DNA of 64,000 bases from Anseranas semipalmata. Lineage: Eukaryota; Chordata; Aves; Anseriformes; Anseranatidae. The position numbers and the translations under genes are program-made. Position 1 is the first letter of the stretch. Every line of letters starts with the position of its first letter. The notes beneath the pieces were generated by a model that saw only the letters and a list, made by a program, of their open reading frames with translations, did no database searches and was not told where the DNA came from. The stretch lies in contig VXAA01006521.1 of the NCBI GenBank assembly GCA_013399115.1, positions 4,825 to 68,824 on the forward strand, written 5' to 3'. Positions 12,201 through 25,027 of the stretch are shown here, one piece after another.

Positions 12201-14200
12201 ATGCGGAAATACATGGGATTTGCTGGAAAAATGATGTAAAATTTTACTTCCCCTGTATTGCCACCTGTTCATCATCTATCGTAGTCCTAAAGCACAAGAG
12301 ATTCCTCCTTCTGTGAATTATAGCTGTTAAAGACAAAAACGATTTAGCACTGTCAGTCTAACCTTCTGCAACAGCTCTTTGAAGTACAAACTCTGAACTG
12401 TATCTCAGATACACATGTAAAAGCCATGAAGAAATAGTCAGTGAAGCTGTGACTATTCATAGTGAAAATCCTTTTCAGTATAAAAGTAAACTGTTTAAAG
12501 AATCCATGGTACAATATCACTGAGAAGCAGAAAAAAACGTGGACTTTATTTAACATATGTAGATGAACCAGTGTTTGGGATGCTAGTGTTAAGGCTGTTC
12601 GAGAGCCTTCAGAAACAATCAGGCTATGAGCCCAGTATTGTGATCTCTGTTAAAGGAAAAATATTTGGTTGTTTCCAGACCTGACATGAAGCATTGTTTC
12701 TTTTCTGTTAGAGCAACTCCTAAGAGTTCTCAGCAGGAACTCTAAAAGTGAGTTAGTTCCCTTGTATTTCTGTCCAGTTGTCTACATTCTGTCCAGATTT
12801 ATAAGAGGCAATATCTGTCTCAAAGTACTTGTAGGTTTACTAGGCAAGACAGCAAAGTTCTGGAAGTACAGACAAGGAGGAGTGAAATGACTAGCCAATA
12901 TCACATAACAACTGTGGTAAGATATTCTGAGTCCTAGAGAAATGTCCTACCCATCGTATAATGGTCTGCCTTTTAAGACACAGAATCTGTTTGAATAGTT
13001 GAAGGAATAAATTCAGGAATAAAATGTTGTGCCTTAGGATAATTATGGAGATATTAATGACACCTTAATGACCTATTTTAATTTTTAGACAACAAAAATG
13101 GATAAATCTCATATTAAAACCTGCAAGTAGAGCATGATTCTTTTAGATACATGTAAAAATGAAATTATGTTCTTTCTTGAGTGCTTTTCCACCTGCTATA
13201 ACAGGGATGGTCTATTAATAAGCATAATAAACAGAATCAGTGACATCAATTGTTCATAATTTCTCTTTATTTAGGGCATTGTGTACTCTCTCTGTGTGTG
13301 TATGCACATTCGTATGTGTGCTTTCCATCCTAAGTGATGGCACAAGAACAAAAGAATAAGGTAGTATCTTTTGAAAGAGTGTTCATACTTTCCAATGCTG
13401 AAGTTTTCAGAAGCCACCAAAGACCAGTCAGAACAGCTGGATGCATGAACGTAGGATAGCTTGAAATAGTCATGTTTTTGTAGTAAGAACAGCTCTCTTA
13501 CCCCTGACAGTTTCTATGGGATCTTTTATTTTATATTTTTTTCCCTTCAGCATTAAAGGCACCATGGGAAAGACCCTGAATGAAGGAATGGACATGAAGT
13601 ATTTGTGCAGTGTTTTTCCTGTGGAATAGGGGTTAGGTGAAGCAAATTTGTGAATTATTGTGAACTGGAAGTTAGGAGAGGCAGCTGTCACAGACTCATC
13701 CTGTACTTTCATAATTCATGGTTACATGTCTTCTCTTGCTCTCAGTGATGGATAATTACATGGAAATTCTACAGACCTCTAAAATAAATCTCCCAAAGCT
13801 ATCTACTTGATTTCAAATATTTCAAGATTACTCAGGGCTTTAAGCAAGACTGCATAAATTTTCAGCATCACTGCCTGCAGTTTTGGGACCTTTGGTCAAA
13901 TATAAATCATCACATTAGTAATGACTATTTCTCAATTTGCATTACAGGAATCTATAATTTGGGTCATTGTAAATTCCATTTTCCCAAAGAAGGTCATAAT
14001 TTCACTTAGAGGTTTTATCTACATCTTCTGCTTGTTTTGGGGGGGATCTCAAAAATGAGGAACTGAGTCGTGCTTTTCCTATGGTGGGATCAGTCAATCT
14101 CTGATCCTACACTGAGTCTCTGACAATCTAGTTGCAAACAATTCTGCACTCATTCATCTCACCCAGCAAGGGCAATTGTCTTTCCCTGTGCCTGGTGCTG
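6241..14200. other. Long unique non-coding stretch
   Basis: About 8 kb without any recognised gene or interspersed repeat. It contains one A19 run (6723-6741) and a short TG/CA palindromic patch near 9348-9372. The open frames (103 codons plus at 10178, 128 codons minus at 10805-10419) have no recognisable domains and are within chance expectation. A short CR1-end-like word near 8966 is too small to call. Confidence 0.5.
6723..6741. repeat. A19 homopolymer
   Basis: An uninterrupted run of 19 A. No processed transcript is recognisable upstream and no AATAAA signal sits just before it, so it is treated as a simple repeat. Confidence 0.9.
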
Positions 14201-14228
14201 GATAGATGGATGGATGGATGGATGGATA
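14201..14228. repeat. (GGAT)n microsatellite
   Basis: About seven tetranucleotide units, beginning with one GATA variant. Confidence 0.95.
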
Positions 14229-17200
14229 TCTTAAAAATGCGCTATACTATCTTTTGGAATTCCTGCTCCTTTGCTGGTGTTTGAAGAGCTATTGGCAGGA
14301 CAAAGGGAAAAAGATTGCTGGTGGTGGCGTTCATGGACTCTCGCCAGATCAGCAAATAATTTAGCAAAGGAAGAGTACACCAGCAGATTGAAATGTTTGG
14401 TGCTGAGATCATTACAACTACACTGTATGCAGTTCAGGGTTTATTTCAGGCTGAATTTAGTCTAGGCCCTGAATTAAGCATGCAGACTCATGTGAATCAA
14501 AGCAGTCCTAAGCAAAAATCATTGGTGTAAACCTTTATGTCCCCATTAAGGTTTGGGTGTGTTTGCTGGGAGCCAGAGCAGAGCTTTTGAACTGGTTTCC
14601 TCTGGAGGGATTGCAGTTCACATATCCCAAAACTACTCTGCACACTGAACCAAAGCTCAGAAAGAGGAAGTTTCTGTGGCTCTCACCACACTGCTGCTTC
14701 AAGCAAAAAATGTTAATGCACCTGTAGCCTTACGTGGGTATAATCAAGAAAACATTACAGTTATTTGCTGCAATGACACCACTGTCAATGCTGCAATGCA
14801 TTGATGCCAGTCCTGCTAGTAGCAATGGAACCATTCTTACTGGACCTGACAGCAAGTGTTCACAGAATTGCCTTTTTAAACAGTCGCTGTCTACATGTCA
14901 TGGAGACTAGTATGATAGGAAAATTTATGTATTTTTTTCCATGTGCAATGCTTCTTGCTACAAGCAACACTCTTTAGCTGGTTTGGCCTTTCCATCTCAC
15001 AGATTTCATCACGAAAAAGAAGTGGAGGTTTTGAAATCTGGTATATTGAATTAGTCATTGGTTCATCTTACCATGCTGTGAGAAGTATAAGCAGAGTAAT
15101 TAACAGCTGCTCTCCTGAAGTGCTGTATACCAAAAGATGATTGGTGCACATTCAACATTTTGAGTCATATGCAATTACAGAAATGGTGATGGATAAGTTT
15201 CAAAATCAGTAATGATGTACAGCAAGAGTTCTGGTTCATATTTAGCATGTCCTATCTAGTTTGGACTTTTATATTTTTGAAAAGTACATACAACTAATCT
15301 CAAAAATAAGGATATTATTAAATATGGATTTAGACAAGTAACAGTAGCTGTAAAAAGAACAAACACAGCCTTGCCATAAGCACGAATTTAATTCTGATAG
15401 CACAGCTTTTTTAGAAGCTCTAGTTCTGTCTGAAAGATATATATGGTTTAAGTACTCTGAGATATGTATAGAAAATTGAAGAAATGCAGAACTGGGCCTG
15501 ATCAGTGTCATCTGCAAAGCCTTGCAAATAAAAAGGCCAATCACACTTCGAACTTGACCTGAAATCTTGCACGAGAAGGAACGGGACAGCAAGTCATGAA
15601 ACATTCTTATGAGGTGTTCTGTACAATTTCTGGACTGCAAAACCTATCCTGAATTAAAAACTTCTGCCTCAAACACACCATCTGCTCTTATAAATCTGAA
15701 TATTTTAGTGAATAGGGCTGCTAAAAAAAGCTGTAACAACAACCTTCAAACGCACACATCATATTCAGACTATGCTGTCATCAAATAATAATGCTGTGAT
15801 TGAAACAGAACAGGAGGCAGTGAAAATCAACAATGACACCTAAAGGAAAAATGTTTGCACATTAAGTGAAGGCAGCTATTCCAGATTATCCCAGTATTCA
15901 CAGGTGTTTGTGAACCCTACAAATAAACGTTTATTATGTTTTTCTGCTAATACAGTTGTGACACAAGCATAGCAGAACATCATCATAATGGATGTCTTGG
16001 ATATAAAATTAGATAAATTAAGGTTTGCCTGCCTGGCGCTTACTCCAGTATATGTACTCCTGTCTTGATACTCTAGACAATCTATTCCACATCAGGAGTG
16101 TGGTCAGATGAAATAGGCCAGGTCCTGAGTCAGCCACAGTTACACAGTCAGGAGTAAAGAGTGAAGCATTAAAGAGTTAATCTTGGATAGGTATTCCACT
16201 TTCAAGTCAAAGCATTAAATAATCCAAATTGACCTCCCCTGTCAGAAGGTGAGGCTGACAAGTTGTATTCAGTAGGCCATATGATCCATCATTTTAGTTT
16301 AGACCTTGGATCAGGGAAGAGGCTTTCTAGATTTCAAGTGCTAAGTAATGCTTTGTTTTATGGCAAAAGTGAAAAAAAAAAAAAAAAAAAGCTATTTAGC
16401 ACCAGCTATTTGTGTAAACACTGTTGTTACAATACTCTGTATGCACTACTCCAAAGTGAATTAAGCTGGACAGCTCAAAGGCATTTTTCTGTGAAATTAG
16501 ATAACCCTCATAAAGAGTTAGAGAATAATGATAGCACATTGAATTCACACCTGAGCTGATATGACAATAAATTCCCAGTGTTGACAGGTCATGAGAGCAC
16601 AGAGCTCATAAATGGATTGTACGCATAAAGTGCGGTGTAGTCACAGCAGACAGGCAGCCAAACAGCGTTGAATGCTCAGAGGAAGCAGCAGAGCTTTTGC
16701 TGGCTAATTAAACAGTCATGCTACTACAGAGCAAAATAAATGAAGGAAATAAAATATAAGATGGGGGCAGTGTTAAAATAGCCATGCCAACTGGAAAGCT
16801 GTTGTATAGAACAGTGACTGACTTTGCAACAGGGATGCAAAGATCCAGACTCAGAGATTTAAAAATATTAAAATATCACTCCATGGAGCCTTGCAATGTC
16901 TAATCTCTGTTTACAAAAGCAACCCTTTAGGGTGTTCACAATTTTTAAAAAATAAATGGCCAGAGTTTTGTGGTATTTTCCTTGCCCATGGTACGCTGGC
17001 AAGAACAAGATCAGGAGTCCTTCTGTATCACCACTACAGCCTACATAGTCACTACAGTCATCAAGCTGAATCCCAGTTGCCTTGTGCATCCTCAAGAGTG
17101 ACATTCTGGTTTGTGTATGTGCACAGAAGTGGTGACCGTGGCACACTGTGCGCAATCGACTTGCAAAGCACTACTGAAGGATAGGTCTTCCTCTGCAGCA

Positions 17201-19189
17201 TCTGTCTGATTTCTGGGCTTTTGCTGTGTTCTGTCAGTGGATTTTTGGTACCTCTTTTTGTCTTTATTTGTGTTTTAAAGCCATTTCAATTGCTCAGTTG
17301 CATGTTGCTTTCAAGTCTTAGAAGCAACAGTGCTTGTTATGAAGACAGTTCCCAGGATGGTTCTGCTGTCGCAGATTTCCCGTTGGAGATGTTTCCTTGC
17401 TGACCACAGTGCTTCAGGCACTTGTTTCACAGATGCAGGAATAGCATGGCTTGGAAGTCAAGCACCAGGCTGACCAAGAAGAGATGGTGTTGGAAGCGAG
17501 TGAATGCACTGCCCCCTGCACCGTCTGGGGAACTGAGTCCATACACCCAGAGGCTTGTGGCAATCAGACACTTAGCTACATTTGAACAAATGTTTCACAT
17601 TGTCAAAGAGGGTCACATGGGCTCTAAATGAATTTCTTTGTCAGTAGTTTGTCATTGCTTAATACAGCTAGGGACAGAGAGCTTTGCTGAATTCAGAAAG
17701 TTCTCATGTTTAGGTGGGCAAATGGGAGGTGGGCTGAGTAAAGCGACCTCAGAAAAATATCTCTCCAAGGCAATGTTCTGTACCCAGGCAATATTACAGT
17801 ACCACAGGCATCCATTACTCTGGAAAGCATCTGCTTTGCCCTCTCCATTTGCTCAGTTACTCCTGTGCAATCTTGGGCAAAGCTTTTTGAATGCTCTTGA
17901 AGAGACTCTTGATGGCCTTATACCATATATGTTTTATGCGGAAAGACATTGCTCTGCCCTGAGGCTGGGAGAACAGGGAGGTGCTTACCAGAGCTGTCAA
18001 GCTAAATAGCCTGGGTGAGCCCAGTGAATAGAAACCTGTTGACTGGGCTGTGACACTGATGCTGAAATCCTATGTTCAACAACAGTGCTCCCTGCTTTTG
18101 CAGTGGAAGGAAAGGCCAAGCTGATCTTTCTGACCAGCATGGCAGGAGTCACCCATGCATGAAGCACCTGGTCTGTGCTAGCACAGACAGATCTCTGCAA
18201 AGGCTGCCCACCCATCTGTATTCCTCTGGCTGCACTGACCACAACATGATGCAGGAAACAAGCAGCCCAGACTTGGCCCTTGCTCTAGGCAGAAAATGTC
18301 CCCTGAGACACCGACCTCCTCCTCTGGCTGGAGTTTCTCAGATTCTCACATCTGTAATTTGTTTTCATTTTCTAATGAAATCTATGTGATGAAATGAGAC
18401 AATGGTCTCATGTGGGACTTGAATAGACTATCTCACTCTTGTCATTAATTAGCTGGGTTTCAGTTCTTGATTTTGAACTATTAAAATAATTGAGTTTGTA
18501 TGAAGGCTTAATCACAGAAAGTAACCTTAATCTTACACTCAGTAATGTTAGTAAGAGTCCCCCTGGGTAACACATTCCCAGCTAGCCACTTCCAAGTACT
18601 TCTTCTGGTGACCTGTTCGTATCATCTAACAGGTCTGCACTGAAAGCAGTGTGCTGATATCAACAAGCAAATAATGAGTGCATGAGCCTGGATCATACTT
18701 AATGCCAGCGCAGAGAGATTTTTATCATTACAATATGTTAGAGAAACTTTCCTGGCTTTCTGTGGCTCCTCTGAACTCCAGAACAGTCAATAATGTGGTG
18801 CCTTAGGAGATCATGGCAGTGGTGTTATCTTACATGTGTCTAGGTGTCTTCCTATTTTTAAAAATGTTCCTAAATTCTTGGCTTAGGTATAGTAAAGACA
18901 TTACTTCAAAACTCAGGAGTTCTTGAGGACATTATTCTATGACATAGACATGACGTCTTTTTTTTAAAAAAAAATCATTACCAGAGTTTTCCTTCCTTTT
19001 TTCTCCCCCCCCTCAGGGCACAAGCCAAATCAGGCCTTAAGGCCTTACTGGGGAGAGAAAACTATGCACTGATGCAAAGATATAGGGAAGGGAAGCAGCT
19101 CACAGTGCAGTAATAAGTAAGAAAAACAATCCAGAAAAAGAGAAGGGGAATATTAAAGTATTAAAGGACCAGAACAGAATGGAAAACTG
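14229..19189. other. Unique non-coding stretch
   Basis: No recognised gene. It includes an A19 run at 16372. The plus frame that runs from 17221 to 18009 is crossed by only two stops, which is unusual, but its translation is not recognisable. A T8A9 self-complementary run lies at 18958-18974, followed by a C-rich run near 19006. Confidence 0.5.
16372..16390. repeat. A19 homopolymer
   Basis: Nineteen consecutive A in unique sequence. No target-site duplication or transcript-like upstream sequence was noticed. Confidence 0.9.
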
Positions 19190-19600
19190 TCCTGGAATAA
19201 AGATAATGGAAATATATCAGAGACACCCTTGCTCTGAATATTATGTTTGGGTCTGTTTGAAATGGAGGGGGTTTGGAAACAGGCAACAAAAATAATGAGA
19301 GACGGAGGGATGTCAGTAAGTGGGGGTTGAATACATCCTGTTCTGGGTTACGCAAGAGGTGGAGAGCAGTGGCAGAATGGCCCTCTGTGAAAGAAGAGCA
19401 TTATACGATACTTCAGGGTTTCTGCTCAGTCTTGCTTAGCCTATGAAACCAGGAGGGGACACCCAATGGAATGAAAATGAAATCTTTCTTGCCCAGCAGG
19501 TAATGAACCTTTGGCACTCACTGCCACAAGATGAGATGGCTCTCAACCAGGTAAAGGGAAGGTTGAAAGCTTTTCTAACCACAGAGGACCAAATCAGTGG
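19190..19600 (+). mobile_element. Ancient CR1 fragment (highly diverged)
   Basis: The nucleotide words AGGCAACAAAAATAATGAGA near 19280 and GGCACTCACTGCCACAAGAT near 19514 match positions in the C-terminal part of older amniote CR1 families, in the correct order and roughly correct spacing. No continuous frame is left. It lies about 290 bases upstream of a better preserved CR1 in the same orientation, and the two cover overlapping parts of ORF2, so they are separate insertions. Boundaries are approximate. Confidence 0.5.
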
Positions 19601-19889
19601 AAAAGGTCATTAAACAGGAAGAAGAAAGCTCCTGCCGGGATGTGCTGCAGACTGATGCCTGACTCGTGTTCCCCTCCCAAGTGCCCAGTGCCAGCCCCTC
19701 TGAGCAAGAGGCTGCTGCATTAGCCTCCAATGCAGTTTGGCACTTTGTCAGTCTGTTCAGCATAGGTGGTGATCACACAGACCTTTCTGGAGCTGCAGCT
19801 CACCTAGCAATCTTCCAGTAGACTGACTTGTAGGAAAATTGCATGCCCATTACGATTATCTTAAGCAGCCATTTGGTTTTAGGTGAGGT

Positions 19890-20593
19890 GTACAGGTGAG
19901 AGTCCTGAGGAGGAGGACCTGGGGGTGGTGGTTGATGAGAAACTCAACATGAGCCAGCAATGTGCGCTTGCAGCCCAGAAAGCCAACCCTATCCTGGGCT
20001 GCATCAAAAGAAGCATGGCCAGCAAGTTGAGGGAGGTGATTGTCCCCCTCTACTCTGCTCTTGTGAGTGCTGTGTTCTCTTGGAGTGCTGTGTTCAGCTC
20101 TGGGGCCCCCAGCACAAGAAGGACATGGGCATATTAGAACAAGTCCAGGGGAGGGCCACAAGGATGATCAGAGGGCTGGAGCACCTCTCCTATGAAGCGA
20201 GGCTGAGGGAGTTGGGGTGGTTCAGCCTGGAGAAGAGAAGGCTCCGGGGAGACCTGATAGTGGCCTTCCAGTACCTAAAGGGGGCCTGCAGGAAAGCTGG
20301 AGAGGGACTCTTTGTCAGGGAGTGTAGTGATAGGACAAGGAGTAATGGTTTTAAACTAAAAAAGAGGGAAGACTTAGATTAGATATTAGGAAGAAATTCT
20401 TTACTCAGAGGGTGGTGAGGCACTGGAACAGGTTGCCCAGAGAAGCTGTGGATGCCCCATCCCTGGAAGCGTTCAAGGCCAGGTTGGCTGGGGCTTTGAG
20501 CAAGGGGAAGGTGTCCCTGCCCATAGCATGGGAGTTGGAACTAGATAATCTTTAAAGTCCCTTCCAACCCAAAACATTCTATGGTTCTATGAA
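19890..20593 (+). mobile_element. CR1 LINE 3' fragment
   Basis: Plus-strand CR1. It starts in the ORF2 segment [20 protein letters not shown] (from about 19917) and continues through [20 protein letters not shown] and [18 protein letters not shown] to the 3' untranslated end with a short TTCTATG tail. The frame shifts near 20065-20095, where an 18-base-period duplication replaces the expected LEYCV-coding bases, and again near 20366. It lacks the reverse-transcriptase core, so it is 5'-truncated and inactive. Confidence 0.95.
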
Positions 20594-23182
20594 TGTGTGA
20601 GAAGCAGGAGGAGTGCTTTTTTCTTCTCTGAAGGACACTGACAACTCTCTATACTCAAAACAGGCAAAAATGTGTTTCTGATTTCAGATGTGACACTTCC
20701 TATCAGTTGTCCCAGGACTGAAGTGAGGTGAGCTCTCACAGTTGCCACCACATGTTACTGATTGGGAAAGGTACAAACAGGACGTACCTATGGATGCTAG
20801 CCACAGCTTGTCCTTACCTGTCTTCTTGTGCTTACACCTGCTTGAATCTGCTTGCAAAGGGCCTATCTTCCTAATTTGCTGATTAAATCCTGTTTCAAAG
20901 TAACATTTGGAGAAAATTTTACCACAGGACCGGGGCTGGTCTGAGTCTGTCTCTTGATGAATGTGGTGGTGGGATTGGATCAAGATTCATGCCTGGTATT
21001 TCAGAAGATTTCATGTAGTGTTCACACTGCGCACACAGAAATGCCAGATTTGCTAGCTGATAATCAAATCCAGGTTGCACAGGTGGCTGGATGGCTATGT
21101 AAGCAAAACACTTACACCACTGCCTAGCTTGCTTCCCTGGCACTGCCTCTTTCTAATCCTTCCCCATTGTTCTCGCAGCATTAGTTTTGCTTTACTCCTG
21201 GGAAGTCATAGTAAAAACATCCCCTTTTAAGTCTTCAGTCCATGGAATAACTTCTCCAAATTAATGAAACAATTCCTGTTACTCTCTGTGGACCTTGAAC
21301 CTAATCCTCACTTTCCCAGCACTGAGATGAGGAGGTGAAAGGCACCTTGACCTCAGTTGCTGTTGCATCCTGTAACTGTCCAGTCCCTGGAGCTGAACCT
21401 GCTGTCAGCCACGGGTTGGGAGACCTTGGTGGACTGCAGAGGTCTGGTGGCAGGGGAGCCAAATAGGAAGTACTGTGAGAAAGCTGTCCGCTGTGACTTC
21501 AACAGGGATGAGGTCAGGCCTTCTTCATATTGAAAAGCGTGCGATGGGAGATGTTTTTATACACAGCTCTCCAGCAGCCCTTAAATCTCCTGCTAAGAGC
21601 CCTGCCTTTGCCAAACTTTAAAGATCATAAAGGAAGTTCATTATTATATTATGCTTGTTTCTCCCAGAAGAAGCATGAGAAACATTAAGGAGGGATTGTG
21701 GTATCTGACAGTTATTCATTTATTTTGACTGTTTTGAAGTCTAGATCATGTGTTTATATTCTCAGGCTGTTTTGTTTCTCCCATGTTTTCTGAGGCCTCC
21801 ACATCTTTTCTCAAAAGCGCTTCCTCTTAACCTAAGCCATTATCAGTCACAGAAAAACCAATATGACACAGCAGCTGTGTAGCTCGTTGTACATCTAAGG
21901 TGGGCGCCAAAAATAGCTTTGTCCATGGACCAGGAAAGATGACCTTCTTTTTCTGAAGAAAAAGACATTGCTGCTATAAATGTTGTTTTTCTGCTGGGGG
22001 CAGCTCATGTAACAGCTTGGGTAGCTGGTCCCAAGAACGTGGTTCTTGCTATAAGTTCAGTGAAAGAAATTAAAATATGTTATAATACGTATGCCTGATA
22101 AATCTGCTGGAGATGAGTGGAGATGCAGGGTTTAGCAGAGCAAATAGGTTAGCTTCAAAGCACTATCATTATTATGGGGAAAATTATCTCTCCAAGAGGA
22201 TAAATTGTATGCACAAGACCTGGGTGTAACACCACCACCAAAAAGTCCTCCTCTTGCACGTGCTGTGCAGACTCTGGGAGAGCAAGGATGTGGCTTGCTT
22301 CGTTTCCCCAGGTGCAGCAGTATGTGGGGCCTGCCCAGCTGCTGCCTGGCAGCACACCGCGGAGGGCAGGGGCAGGCCGTGAAGGCACAGTACAATTTAT
22401 CTTCTCCGTCAGTGCCTGCCAGCAGGAGCTGTGATAAAACAAAAGGGGGCACAGGGCATATGTGTTAGTCTGTGCTATTTTCTGGCATGGTGACTGCCAA
22501 ACCACTTGTGTCCTGTTTGGGAGAAGTGTTGCCCACATTGCTAAGACACAGGTAGTTCACTGCTGGGAGGAGGCACTCGGTGGCTCTTCTCCATGGTGGG
22601 AAAGAAGCACCGGGACTCATGATGCATTTTTCACCCAGTAAGCCTGCGCACATACTCAGAACCAAATATCTACTTGTACTTGCTGCCCTTTAAATGGAAA
22701 TTATATTTAACTCATTACAGTCATTGTGGCTAATAATTGCTGACGGATGTGTGAATACAACCAGGAAACAGCAACACAGCAGCGATGTAGGTGGTGCATT
22801 TGCTGCCTTCAGTGACCAAGCTCTGCGTGTCACCCCAGTGGGGGAGACTGAGCCTCTGCTGTAGCTATAAACTGCACACCTCTGTTTCTGTTTTGAAGTG
22901 TCTCCATATGGGAGCGAATAGATACTGAAAGCTACCCTAGATACTTCAGTCTGTTGTTGGCCTCACTCCCAGAATGCAGCACACTGAAACTTCGAATTTA
23001 CCATTGCAGGGATGTTGGAAGAATTGTTTATCAAAGACAGAAAAATCTTCCTTTCCCAATAAAATGAAAAATAGAAGTAAAGTTTCTATAACTGGAACTG
23101 AGTATAATGCAGATCTGAACTGAAATCATGGAAGGCATATTTGACATGTCAATGTGTGCAAGCCTTAGTCATCTGCCTTTAG
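20594..23182. other. Unique non-coding stretch
   Basis: No repeat or gene recognised. A region at about 22130-22540 has overlapping open frames on both strands (127 and 106 codons minus, 87 plus) and somewhat higher GC. The translations carry no family signature. Confidence 0.45.
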
Positions 23183-23212
23183 TTTTTTTTTTGTTTGTTT
23201 GTTTGTTTTTTT
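23183..23212. repeat. T-rich (TTTG)n tract
   Basis: A T9 run, three to four TTTG units, then T7. Confidence 0.85.
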
Positions 23213-23331
23213 ATACTAAGGTTTGAAAGCAAAAGATATAATGGAAAATATAAGAAGTGTTGAAGTAAAAGAAAAAAATAATTTGATTCAGTTGTGAGGG
23301 TAATCTCCTACACTTTTTTTTTTTTTTTTTT

Positions 23332-23413
23332 NNNNNNNNNNNNNNNNNNNNNNNNNNNNNNNNNNNNNNNNNNNNNNNNNNNNNNNNNNNNNNNNNNNNN
23401 NNNNNNNNNNNNN
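23332..23413. other. Assembly gap (82 N) between T18 and A10
   Basis: Unknown bases, preceded by T18 (23314-23331) and followed by A10 (23414-23423). A homopolymer or a poly(T)/poly(A) inverted structure probably stopped the assembly. Confidence 0.98.
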
Positions 23414-24118
23414 AAAAAAAAAAGAGGACTGTGAACTTGAAGATTCAAGAAAAGCTGGTTTCAAAGTATCTCCCTTGATTATAAAATTTCCAGTTATTCA
23501 GTGGGCTGGTGACATGAACCATCCCATCTGGGTTAAAGAAGAAAACTGTGTGACACATGGTCATTCATGCAGTTTACTACATTTCAAATTGTGTATTTTA
23601 TTGCTATGTTCATAATTTGTATGAATAATGTAAATCACAGAGGACAAGCAGCATAATATAAAATAGTTCACTGTGTGTATCCAGACACCTTGAAAAGCAA
23701 TGTGGACAATTTCAAAGTAATTAATGAACAAATGCTCCTAACTTTAGACAGCTTTAATGAACTCTGTTTTTTTAAAGCACTGATTAGTCCCTCTCTGGTG
23801 GTAGGAGATGAATGGGAAAAGGCAGTTAAACTCAGAAGCATGAAAGACTTTGGAAAATCATGTTGGACCCAGGAAAATACTCTAATTGTGTCTAGTTTGA
23901 GTCCTGATAGATCGATTATCATCAGTGGTCTAGTGAAAATATTGTCTGCCTGGTACTGTAAATACTTAGACAAACCAATTGTAGAGCACTGACATGCATA
24001 CGCAATGCAATCATGCACACTTTTTGTCATTCGATGAAGGAATGGCTTTGACTAAATGTTAATGAATCATATTGACTGGTGATGTACAAAGCACATTTTA
24101 ATTAGCATTTCCAGCTAA

Positions 24119-24163
24119 CTGCCAGCCTTCTGGATGACTTGTACTTGCTGTACAAGCTGGCAG
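24119..24163. other. Two-helix hairpin
   Basis: CTGCCAG (24119-24125) can pair with CTGGCAG (24157-24163). CTTGTAC (24138-24144) can pair with GTACAAG (24150-24156) around a 5-base loop. All 14 pairs are perfect. A 12-base bulge lies on the 5' side. The stems are too short for a typical microRNA precursor. Confidence 0.5.
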
Positions 24164-24532
24164 AGAAATTATCACCTTTCCCACAAATGAATATCGGTCA
24201 GCTTTGGTAGATGACTGACAGTTTGTAATGACTGTGTGTCTTTTAGGCCTTTATGTGAGTCTGCTGGACTACCAAAACAGCAGGGGTCCTTCTCCATTAA
24301 CTCTAGCGAGCAAAATGAAAAGTGTGTTTATTTTGATATATGGTCTCTCAGTATGTCTTTCAGGCACTGCGTTGCTAGGACAGAGAAAGATGATCAAGAC
24401 TACTAAAAATATCAGTCCAGTGACATACAGGTGAAGGCTCTCACCAAAAAGTTAGGCAATTTATTCATTGTTGCTTTGTTTTCTGATTTGAGATGGTCCA
24501 ACTTTAAGGACCTAGCTGAAATATAAATGATA

Positions 24533-24556
24533 AGAGAGAGAGAGAGAGAGAGAGAG
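24533..24556. repeat. (AG)n microsatellite
   Basis: Twelve perfect AG dinucleotides. Confidence 0.95.
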
Positions 24557-25027
24557 TAAAGCAAAAGAAAAGAAATTTTATTCAAGTGTATTCACCTGTC
24601 CAAACATACACAATTCCATTCCTCCTTACATTGCCGGTGGGGAAACTAGGCCACGCAAACCTAACAGTTGCTTATGTTTGTGACACAGCAGTTCCAGCTG
24701 TTCAGTACTTGTGTGAAGCTGAAACTGTGACCATTGTCTCCTTTTTAAATGCGTCTAAGCTCTTGTAAGGTTAATTGTTACCTAGTAGTTATCAGAGGTT
24801 ATCAGGGAGTCTTAAGACTGAATTGTGGCCCAAATAATGCACAAGGAATAGGTGATCCAGCCGCAAAAGTTGTGGTGAGTAACATGTGACCTGTAATTGT
24901 TAACAATTTTGGTTACAGTAATAGTCTGACAGTAATAGAATACACTAATATTTCAGGGTCTCACCATTTTTTGCAAGTTCTATGCTTTGCCTAACCTCTA
25001 GGTTTTTCTCCTGATATTCCAGTCTAC

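Larger units (their letters stand above)
23424..25027. other. Unique stretch, possibly conserved non-coding
   Basis: Open frames overlap on both strands at 23668-24030 (105 codons plus, 120 minus), with no recognised domain. The AT-rich part at 24061-24120 contains a TAATTA-like homeodomain word and sits beside the hairpin at 24119. The part at 24530-25019 looks mildly LTR-like on the minus strand (an AATAAA word near 24570) but has no confirmed ends. Confidence 0.35.

Noticed and set aside
24530..25019. Possible minus-strand LTR with AATAAA word
   Set aside because: No terminal TG...CA pair, target duplication or known LTR match could be established.
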